Shown: positions 55,634 through 64,000 of the stretch, in pieces | How positions within the stretch are numbered: position 1 is the first letter of the stretch | How the letters are laid out: the number at the start of each line of letters is the position of its first letter | DNA from: Skeletonema tropicum | Lineage: Eukaryota; Bacillariophyta; Thalassiosirophyceae; Thalassiosirales; Thalassiosiraceae | Length of the DNA stretch: 64,000 nt | Assembly: GCA_037178625.1 (NCBI GenBank) | Contig: CM074133.1 | Location: 310,001-374,000, forward strand | Direction: 5' to 3' | The notes under the pieces: model-generated | Database searches by the model: none | What the model saw: the letters and a program-made list of their open reading frames with translations, nothing else | What the model was told of the DNA's origin: nothing | Translations under genes and position numbers: made by a program

Positions 55634-56162
55634 CTAGCTAATTCCTTACCACTACCACAAGAGATATCGATGCCCAATGACCTTAACAATGCTCGAGAAT
55701 GCTTGGTCTGCTGCGATGCGTAGATTAAACGTTGTTGTTGCTGTTCTATTCGAGTGGCAAGAAGATCATCCTTCTCACTCAATGACCTTAACAATGCTCG
55801 AGAATGCTCGGTCTGCTGCGATGCGTAGATTAAACGTTGCTGTTGCTGTTCTATTCGAGTGGCAAGAAGATCATCCTTCTCACTCAATGACCTTAACATT
55901 GCTCGATGCTTGGTCTGCTGCGATGTGTGGATTAAACGTTGCTGCTGCTGTTCCTGTTCCTGTTCCTGTTCTATTCGAGTGGCAAGAGGTCGAGCACGAT
56001 ACTGTTGATCATACTCATACTCACTTTTCCGGTATTTTCTGATACCCACTCTTTTCCCTCTTGGCATCTTTTATGGGCTTCATTTGAAGCTACGGGCAAC
56101 ACCTCCATGACAAAGATAATGACCACAGCAGTGGCAATGTGCTGAATTATTGACTGGCGCAT
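55630..56162 (-). pseudogene. Q-rich repeat protein, paralogue B, internally deleted
   Basis: A signal-peptide-like start at 56162 (MRQSIIQHIATAVVIIFVME, then LPVASNEAHKRCQ) runs directly into the C-terminal repeat region of the A/C paralogues. The intervening GFTFSVS...KRRR part is missing. The joined frame is wrong: the signal-peptide frame ends at LLPLE, while the repeat frame is open from MPRGKRVG (56067) to 55630. Three 35-residue repeats are present, against two in A and C. Confidence 0.55.
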
Positions 56163-56846
56163 CTTACTTACAGCATTGGTGGAAGATTTTTATGTTGTGT
56201 GTGTGATGCCAAGAAGTCATATGACACTTACATTGATTTGCCCTCTATCTGCAAAAGACTAGGCACATATAAACGTATGATGACACGCCACGATTGATAG
56301 ATCTTCCAAGAAAACAGAAGTATCTAAGTAATTACTTATAGTGTCCAACGCAAGCCTCTTCGCATAACGATAATGACTCTTCTCCAAGAAGTCTTTACTC
56401 CGTGCAACTTAATTGAACAATAAGCCTGTCTTTCGCCCGTCTATGAAGAACAAAACCTTCTTTTAGACACCTCCATGCTCCATGGCGGCCGTACTAACTA
56501 GCCCCGGATTTTATTTCCGCTAGACAAGATATAGACAGAACCAATGATAAAGCCCTTTCAAGTGTGTTCATGCGGGTCTTGCATATGAAAGAATCATATA
56601 ATATCTTATTCGCCGAGATCGACAGTATTGTCAGGCCCATAGTAATTACTGGACAAATTTGGCAAACAAACTCTAGCTTACAATGGAATCACTGTTTCTC
56701 GTAGGGCTGATGGAGCCCAAACTAAGTGAATAACATTTAACATCGTGAGATATAGCCAAAAACAATCCTATCATCGTTTCCGACATAAAGTAGAGTACAT
56801 GTGCCAGCCTATCGATCTCCATACGGCCAATTTACCTTGGTAGGTG
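56163..56846. other. Upstream region of copy B and unique spacer
   Basis: 56163-56420 matches the shared upstream segment of the family (ATATGACACTTACATTGATT...). 56420-56846 is unique in the window, with no gene recognised. Confidence 0.4.
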
Positions 56847-57423
56847 GAGGTGTGTGAAAAAATGGTTTTGTTCCTCTGAAGGTTTTGGCGGGTCAGGCTT
56901 GTCCTTCATATTCACAGCTCTAGAGCACATGCTTTGTGGTGATGGACAGTCGAGGCGGGTGTCTTTACTCCTCAATTGTGAGTGGCCCAAGCCCAAGCTA
57001 ACTTGCTACCGCCCCTGCCATTCTTTTTTGGTTGTTCATCCAACCAATGCACTCATTGTGTGTGTGGGTTTTTCGGCATCGGTTGTCTAGATAGTTTTAA
57101 GCGTCCCACTCCCCACCCTTTGACCAAATGGGGTATCGAAAACATCTTCGATGTTCCCGTCTTGCATCTAGGGGTGTGGGTTTCGCATCGGCATCGTAGA
57201 TTTAAACCCACACATGTTTGGCACCACACCCACAGTCTCTCTATCTCTATTGTTGTATGGAAGGTTGCATCGGACCATCTCACTGTCCCTTGAGCGCAGA
57301 GAAGGACAGAGGCTTGCACTTGAGCGCGAAGGATGTCATCAATCCGGAGGAATCCGGAGGAATCCGGACATTGACTCTTTTGCAAATTATTCCCGCCAAA
57401 AATTTTGAGCAGATAAAGGATAA
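56847..57423. repeat. Cluster segment X, copy C, with empty insertion site
   Basis: It matches 49930-50448 and 54419-54475 as one continuous stretch. The join contains two copies of a 10-bp word (AATCCGGAGG) before CCGGACATTG, which shows the pre-insertion state of the 4-kb element. Confidence 0.65.
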
Positions 57424-57777
57424 AGGCCGTGCGCGTCGATTAGTTGAGGCGGCATCCTCGGGAAGGGCTAATTCGTTGAGCTTGGTGAAGAAGAAGTCTA
57501 GGTCCACAAAAGAGGGATGACGTTGCTGTTATCATCAATGAAGGCAGTGATGATGGAGATCGAACAGTTGCCATCGTCTCCGTACTCCGTAGTCACCATT
57601 GACATTGAGGACTCTATCGTTGGCACGTTCATCGAGATCGAGGGCGGCTTGAAGGGGGGCTCTAGTACGCGGTGAAAGACTAGCGCGGCGAAGATGGATG
57701 ACAGAGGGGCAGGGGGCAGCCTTGGCCTTGATTGACACCTTCTTCCATAAGAAGGTTGAACCAGTCTCCTGATTCAT
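57424..57777 (-). pseudogene. Reverse-transcriptase fragment, copy C
   Basis: The minus strand keeps the xxDD-region equivalent and LQAALD...ANDRVLNVNGDYG. The core is shorter than in A and B, and frames change at small duplications (GATCGAGATCGAGG, CTCCGTACTCCGTAG). Non-functional. Confidence 0.5.
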
Positions 57778-57865
57778 GTTGGAAATAGACTATCAAGTCG
57801 GCGACGTGAATGAGTTCAGGGAATACATAACATCACTACTGGTACTGGTACTATAACTAATTTTT

Positions 57866-58795
57866 TCAACTAGCTAATTCCTCACCACAAGAGATATCGA
57901 AGCCGATGCCCAATGACTTTAACATTGCTCGAGAATGCTCGGTCTGCTGCGATGCGTAGATTAAACGTTGCTGTTGCTGTTCTATTCGAATTCGAGTGGC
58001 AAGAAGATCATCATTCTCACTCAATGACAATGACCTTAACATTGCTCGAGAATGCTCGGTCTGCTGCGATGCGTAGATTAAACGTTGCTGTTGCTGTTCT
58101 ATTTGAGTGGCAAGAGGTCGAGCACGATACTGTTCATGTTCATACTCACTTTGCCGTGCATAATCCTTTTTCTGATACGGTTCAGTGTAGGATGTCCCAT
58201 CGTCGTGTTTGGTGGTGCCGTGCCTGTGACGATGGCCATTGGCAGAGAGGATGGCTGTGTACCATCCTGCCTTGATGGGAGGACTGTTGATATTCCTTGC
58301 TGTTGCTGCTGCAGCTGGCGGCGATGAAGTGCCATCATTGCTGGCACTATTGACAAGAGAGATAGAGATACGAACATCCTTGCAGAACCCTTCTTGATTG
58401 ACGGTGTTGGTGTTGGCATCAGGTGCGCCAGCAACGTCGGCTTGGGTGTCGTCAATAATGGAACTGGACGCCAATCCAGTCCTACGACGCTTGTTACGAC
58501 CATGGACTACAATGTCATCATCACTTTCTTCGATTATACCACTAGTTCCATTGCCATTGTGGCGAAGGTTCATTGATGATGACGTCGTCGATGATGAAGA
58601 AGAGGGGCCTCTGAGAGTTTTCCAACCCCGTCTCCGTTCCATTTCCAAATCTTCGCGACAGCTTGCAAGTGGACGCTTTGTGCTTGTGCCACCGCCATTA
58701 TTGAATTGAAATTGAGATGAGGAGGACGTGGATGGACTGACACTGAAGGTGAAGCCAGATCCACCAACAATACCTTGCATTCCGATGACATTCAT
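57866..58795 (-). CDS. Q-rich repeat protein, paralogue C
   Basis: ATG 58795, 309 residues, about 85-90 percent similar by eye to paralogue A over its whole length. Shared are VGGSGFTFSVS, KRPLASCRED, RNKRRRTGLASSSIID and two C-terminal units with the RIEQQQQRLIYASQQTEHSR core. Most length differences are 3- or 6-bp tandem duplications that keep the frame, which suggests that the protein frame was under some constraint. Function unknown. Confidence 0.5.
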   Translation of the reverse strand: MNVIGMQGIVGGSGFTFSVSPSTSSSSQFQFNNGGGTSTKRPLASCREDLEMERRRGWKTLRGPSSSSSTTSSSMNLRHNGNGTSGIIEESDDDIVVHGRNKRRRTGLASSSIIDDTQADVAGAPDANTNTVNQEGFCKDVRISISLVNSASNDGTSSPPAAAATARNINSPPIKAGWYTAILSANGHRHRHGTTKHDDGTSYTEPYQKKDYARQSEYEHEQYRARPLATQIEQQQQRLIYASQQTEHSRAMLRSLSLSENDDLLATRIRIEQQQQRLIYASQQTEHSRAMLKSLGIGFDISCGEELAS

Positions 58796-58837
58796 GATAA
58801 TGATGGAGAAAAATACCTTGGGCTTGGGGAGAAGTTA

Positions 58838-59065
58838 TCAACCTACCGGGCGATGTTCTTTTCTAGGGTGTACCTTCAATTGTGACTCTTTTTCACAAAG
58901 AGACGATTTTATATCTTCAGTCTCGACGATAGAATAAGCAGCGAAGTGAGGCTTTTGCTTTTGGCATCTTTTATGGGCTTCATATGAGGCTACGCAACAC
59001 CTCCATGACGAAGATAATGACCAAAGCAGGGGCAATACAATGTGCTGAAGTAGTGACCGGCGCAT
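58838..59065 (-). CDS. Signal-peptide segment, copy C, 75-codon frame
   Basis: ATG 59065. It starts MRRSLLQHIV and later reads VASYEAHKRCQKQKPHFAAY. Between them a +5 and a -2 change relative to the 43277 gene leave a locally different reading (LPLLWSLSSSWRCC), still hydrophobic, after which the original frame returns. It ends in EHRPVG 42 bp before the ATG of paralogue C and may be its first exon; no ordinary intron of usual size fits between. Confidence 0.4.
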   Translation of the reverse strand: MRRSLLQHIVLPLLWSLSSSWRCCVASYEAHKRCQKQKPHFAAYSIVETEDIKSSLCEKESQLKVHPRKEHRPVG

Positions 59066-59330
59066 CTTTTACTTACAACATTGATCGAAGATCTTTATGC
59101 TGTGTGTGTGTGATGCCAAGAAGTCATATGACACTTACATTGATTTGCCCTCTTTCTGCAAATGACTAGGCACATAGAACGATATATGATGGCATGATAG
59201 ATCTTTACGTGTGTGATCCAAGAAAACATAAGTACCATATCTAAGTATTGTCCAACATACACGCAAGCCTCTGTCGCGATAATGACTTCTTCTCCAAGAA
59301 GTCTTCGTTACTCCGTGCAACTTAAACAAT

Positions 59331-62300
59331 CCTTCAGAGCATATATGTAGCTGTCTCATCTCCTTGACTCCATGACGTGGATTTTTTTGTCTACGTAGGA
59401 ATCGTCCAAGAAGCGGTACCAAAGTGGCGCCAACGATCATCGAGCACATCACCACCATGGGATTTCCGCCCGAGTAGCGTACTGTACTGAGCGTGGTGCC
59501 GTTATATAAAAGATACAATGCTCGAGACGTTTATATAGACACATATGATTGCATGTAGCAACTTTATATGTACTAATTTTTACAAATGATGTAAAATAAA
59601 AGCCAATTTGTGCACATGAATGTGTATCCTCAACTCTCATGAGCAATGAACGATGGTGTTATAACAAATATTTCGGCACTAACGACACCAAACACTGCTA
59701 AAATAACGCTTGTAGAGTTATGAAAAGAATGTTTGCATCTTTTTAATGCGGTAATAATAATTTATGAGGCCCACAGATCCTTGTCATTCAACACAAACAC
59801 TTCTGTATGCACATCCATCTACTACAAGAGAATCACTTTGTGCATTCCAATGATGTCAGTAGTGATCATATGCAGCTCTATCCGTCGAACATTACTTCAT
59901 TGAAACCAAAGGGCCTTAACAAGTCGTTGAAGATTCCACTCCGATCAATTCAGAGCAATGTAGCGCCGTAACAATAGCCTTCTTCGGAGACAAAATGTGC
60001 ACCTATTCCACCCTAATCGAGCTTTAAGTCACCCAACTACGACCTTATCTCTTCAATCAAATACAATAGTTGTTGTGTCATTGTTGTCAGATGGTAATGT
60101 TGATTTGAATAACGCATCCATGAACAAATGGCCATGTGTTGGGCGATGGTGATACCAAGGCTGAGTTTGCCGATGGTGGTGTAGGCAGTGAAATCGATCT
60201 CAATTGTCAACTTCACGGTACAAAGCGATCCTTACATATTATTGAGAGCTCATTTGTCGTGTTTAGTTGTCTCGTCATGATTAGAGGTCGGAATAGAACA
60301 ACGAAATGGGTGACATTTGTTTGTAATTGATGATGTGATGTGTAGCAGCAATGTTGGTGCCCGACGGAGTGCTATGGCCATATGAAGTCACTAACAATGA
60401 ACCACACCGACACTAGATGTCTATATGTAGAAGTAGCGGTGATAATTGGCGGAGAGAGGACGATCTCCGAGGTGTTACAGGCGTAGTATCGGACGACACA
60501 TCGGGAGATTCGGCTTCTTCTGGTTGACTTTTTCTCATGTGACGCTTAGATGGGGTACCAAAAAGTGCATTACGTGGCCTAGCCAGTAAGTTTCCTCATA
60601 GTTTCAGCTGCATACAGTTATATAGCACGAAATGCAAATCTGTGTACTTCAGGAGATACGATTTTTACCGCTATGCCATCAACATGGTGTTTTGGTTCAC
60701 TTCCTCATGATAGATGTGTGATGATGTTTTTGCTGCGAAATCGTGCATGGAGCAAAAGAGGCGGGATTTTTTGTGAAATATTTTATTTTTCTAATTTCGG
60801 CGGAAAGGGAGTGCCGTTATCTATCTTGTATGACATATACGTAGGAATCAATTTGACGGAGTCGAGGAGATGAGACAGCTATATGCTGCTCGCTCGAAGA
60901 ATGTCATCATCCGGACATTGATAATCGCTTCTCTCTGAGATTTCGTTCACGATTTCGTTGACTTCATTCATCCTTGATGTTTTGTGGAATGTGTTCATCT
61001 TCCCAAGTGTAGGTGAGGGTGAGAGGTTATCCCGAATGTCCAGATCTTTGTGGAATGTGTCCATCTTCGCAAATGTAGGGCGAGAGGTTATCCCGAATGT
61101 TCACATCGTCAACATCACATCTCAATCTCACATCCCACTATGTAGTCCAAAACATCAAGCATAATTATGTTGCAGGGATTCCAAGTCGAGTATGCCTTCA
61201 TCAAAGAAGAAGAGTGCAAAGAAGGGCAGTAAACGCGACCCCCGAGTGCATCAAAAAAAAATGAAATTTGCGAATGCTTCTCGAGCCTTTTGACTGTAGT
61301 CAAGATCAAGAGATCGCTTTTGCTTGTCATTAGTGTCCCTTTTGTTTTGCAAAAATGGCTCTTTTCCACAGACAATGATGTGATAAGAAGAACACAAGTG
61401 CGTGCTATATATGATGGGAGTGAATCTCGAGCTATGTCACCTCTGTTCTTGCTCACTTTCGAGCTGCGTCACCTCTGTTCATGCTCACTTTCTTTCTCCC
61501 AATGATTGGTATGTAGATGTATATAGGCTCATGCTAGCATATGTGGCATTATTATGCCTCGCCAGAAATTATAGACAGCCAAGGCGCTATGATTTATGAT
61601 GGAAGAAGAGCGGATGCGGATATCATATGGTAAAATGTGAGAGTTTTTGTCTCTTTGTGTGGAATGACACACACACACACCGGCACGTTTTGCCGTTGCG
61701 GGCAAAATCTCTTGCAGGTGCAGGCTTCTTCACAATAGGACTAAAAGTAAAAGGAAAGAAATGTCAAGAGCTTGCCGAGAGCGGCTGAAGCTTAAAAAGC
61801 TCGAACCAATATCCAATCTTGGTTATGGTTATGGTTATGTTATTGTTATTGATCTAAGCAAGTAGCAAGAGGCTCTCACTGAAAGAAATTCAACAGCATG
61901 AGCAGATGCTCATGCTGAATTTAAGTAGGAGTAAGTATTAGAATTAGATAGAGAAATGAGCCATTAATTACTTCTCACCTTCACAGAACAGCAATAAAGA
62001 ATGCCGTCAATAGTCGGTTCGTCACCGTTACGACATTTAAAGTTTTACGTAATCTCACCCTCCATTCTCCTGCCTCGGAGGCTCGTTTTTCATTTCGAGT
62101 CAGCAGTCAGCATTCATCAGCATACTGATTCAATGTTCAATGCATCGCTCGCATGCATTCGTCTATTGCTGTAGGGAGTCATTGTGGATGCGCCCGTAAC
62201 TATTGTCATGGATTTTAACCGATCGATGTTGAAGTGTGTTTTTGGATCTTCGACGTACCAACTGGAACTGGAATTGATGGTGTGGATTGGATTAAAATGT

Positions 62301-62844
62301 CGCTTTTTCGCGAGGGCTTTGCCCGAGCAGTGATTGTTTTTTCGATAGCAATAATGGTATATATCGAATCAGAATGAAGAGAGCTTTCCAACGGTTGTCA
62401 ATTTGTTGATTTGGATGATTTTGACCTCTGCTTCTCAAATTCGGGCTCTGCTCTGGGGCCGGATCTGGTCGTACTAGCTGGAATCTAGACCCGTTTTTCA
62501 CCGAGACGATCGGATGAAAGTCATCCAATGAGGCTCATTATATGCTGAATCGATAGAGCACGAAGAGAGCTTTCCAAAACGACACTCATCGCCTTGATTG
62601 GCCGGCTAGAAGGCAAGATACATACACGGCCGTTGTCATTTTCAGCTTGGCATGATGATGTTGTGTGCGTGCTAGCTTGGTGCTTGTTCAAAAAAGGCGA
62701 GTGGTGGTTCCGCTTTGCAAATACTCCTGCTATCTTTGGTACCGCATGGTCAGATGTCCATCTTATCAACTGATATAAATAATGTCGCATCGGCATGTAC
62801 GATCTTGAATCTCACCCTCCATCCAACAAGCAGTTTTATTTTCA
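59331..62844. other. 3.5-kb region without a supported gene
   Basis: Frames of 60-127 codons on both strands (for example 59135-59518 and 61115-61456 minus) have no recognised motif. 60895-60925 (GAATGTCATCATCCGGACAT) is related to the end of segment X, and 61130-61185 to 44105-44170, so decayed pieces of the cluster element extend here. ACACACACAC lies near 61669 and GGTTATGGTTATGGTTATG near 61820. Confidence 0.4.
60973..61102. repeat. Two-copy tandem repeat of about 65 bp
   Basis: TTTGTGGAATGTGTTCATCT...GAGAGGTTATCCCGAATGT is repeated with small changes (60978-61040 and 61047-61102). A second, about 30-bp repeat (GTCACCTCTGTTC...GCTCACTTTC) lies at 61436-61490. Confidence 0.5.
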
Positions 62845-63957
62845 CTAGCCTCGCTGACGCTCGTCTAGCCGCTGCGCGGGTTTTCTAAATAAGAGAGGAG
62901 GCACCGGCTATCTACTACGATATTGATTGTGTCTACTTATATACATAGCAGTATTCAAATAGTACGTTATGTAACACTTTAATAATTATGTAATAAAGGT
63001 TGTACATTGCCTTCTACGAATGCTGTGTAGTGATTACTGAGAAACGGTTGGGAGAATATTGATTTATGTGAGAGGGATTATCTATGAAGAGGTTTAATGT
63101 GAACGTGTGGAAACGATTGAAGACAGGTAGGAAGAAATTAGAGCGAGACGTAAATCATTTGGTGAAATAATATTCTACAGGACTGTTAGTATGATTTGGC
63201 AGAGTTAGTACCCACTCTCGGATTCCTTCTTAATGTTGGTGAAAGTGGTGATGTAATTGTAAGAAGATAACGCAAATGTTACGGCGCTTGCTCGGTGGGG
63301 CATCTTCATTATCGGTGTCTGCATCCAGTGCTTCACGCTTCACGTTTGAGTCCGATTTGACTTCATCGTTCTCGTAGTAGACTTGCTCGCTGACCTCGAC
63401 CCTGACAATATAAATGTTTTCAAACTGACCACACTTCTTTCCTCTCTTCCATTCACCGAATCCGAGTAGGTCCATTTGCCTCTTCCGTGTGTCCCCCCCT
63501 GAACAATCAAATCTAAGCCAATCAAAGAAAGAGTCAATCGAAAATTCTAAACACGGGGGGGCAAGGGGGGGTGTCCCCCCTGAACAATCAAATCTAAGCC
63601 AATCAAAGAAAGAGTCAATCGAAAATTCTAAACACGGGGGGGGCAAGGGGGGGTGTCCCCCCCTGAACATTCAAATCTAAGGCAATCAAAGAAAGAGTCA
63701 ATCGAAAACTCTAAAAACGGGGGGGGGCAAGGGGTCAAATCAAGCCAATCAAAGAAAGAGTCGATCGAAAATGCCCGTGAAGGCCAAAGGACACGCCAAA
63801 GGGCCCGGACAGAACGACAGAACGACCGACCGACCGACCGACAGAACGACAGAACGAACGACCGACAGAACGACAGAACGAACGACCGACAGAACGACCG
63901 ACCGACCGACCGACAGAACGACAGAACGAACGACTTAAGCTCCTCTCATTATTTAGA
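62845..63957 (-). mobile_element. Helitron-like non-autonomous element, copy B
   Basis: On the minus strand it starts TCTAAATAATGAGAGGAG (63957, preceded by A) and ends CTAG (62845, followed by T). The 3' 100 bp are identical to copy A and the 5' part has the same short GTTCTGTC-type and ~80-bp G/C-run repeats (63485-63945). The middle (about 62945-63465) is unrelated to copy A. It includes a minus frame ending VRVEVSEQVYYENDEVKSDS...PPSKRRN that might be a captured gene end. No replicase is present. Confidence 0.6.
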
Positions 63958-64000
63958 TTTTTCGTAGTCAGCACGCAAGCAGTCTGATTCAATGTCAATG

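Noticed and set aside
13945..63957. A single 50-kb element bounded by the inverted copies A and B
   Set aside because: Each copy has its own complete start and end (A|TC...CTAG|T) and different interiors, so two separate insertions explain the data better.

Overview
The window looks like nuclear DNA of a chitin-using diatom, probably a centric species. The evidence is short GT-AG introns (83-144 bp), long homopolymeric Q/N/D runs, a DUF6824-like protein (motif DVLSGRG...HPGN...F), an AAA ATPase with a kinase-like N terminus, and a secreted chitinase with hevein-type chitin-binding domains. Between the few genes there are many transposable elements. No organelle, bacterial or viral segment was recognised, and no tRNA or rRNA gene was found by eye.

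Layout. 1-2969 (minus) is the 5' part of a BTB/T1 (KCTD-like) gene that runs off the left edge. 3000-8090 is repeat-rich and holds a non-autonomous hAT element (5242-6231) with perfect 23-bp terminal inverted repeats (TIRs). 8091-9465 is a two-exon DUF6824-like gene with a 34-residue polyglutamine tract. 11062-13896 (minus) is a repeat-protein gene whose 3' end was cut by a 5'-truncated LINE (11171-12390) with a 13-bp target-site duplication (TSD). A Helitron-like element (13945-14833) lies 48 bp upstream of its start, and a second family member sits in opposite orientation at the right edge (62845-63957). 15800-16890 holds small hairpin and palindrome elements. 17201-21406 (ATPase), 21584-22207 (coiled coil) and 22772-25374 (GH18 chitinase) form the main gene island. 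25400-32500 has only weak or broken genes, a covarying hairpin array and a TA-flanked MITE. 33051-36288 is a complete hAT transposon (18-bp TIRs, 8-bp TSD, two-exon transposase) nested inside another TIR element. 39404-41667 is a SUMO-protease (Ulp1) gene, and 42060-43277 (minus) is a membrane protein.

44100-59330 is a cluster of related segments. Three copies each combine a reverse-transcriptase fragment, a gene with 35-residue repeats (RIEQQQQRLIYASQQTEHSR core) and a signal-peptide-like 5' segment shared with the 42060-43277 gene. Two large insertions in the first copy (44547-47795 and 50449-54415) can be delimited because the sister copies keep the empty sites. The copies differ from one another largely by very short tandem duplications.

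The strongest observations are: the GH18 catalytic motif assembled through a 10-nt micro-exon flanked by two introns that resemble each other; a three-hairpin module placed directly after stop codons at two loci, with a compensatory stem change; a tandem hairpin array with covarying stems; the LINE-split repeat gene; and single-frame breaks in both the ATPase and the chitinase, which may be real or assembly errors.
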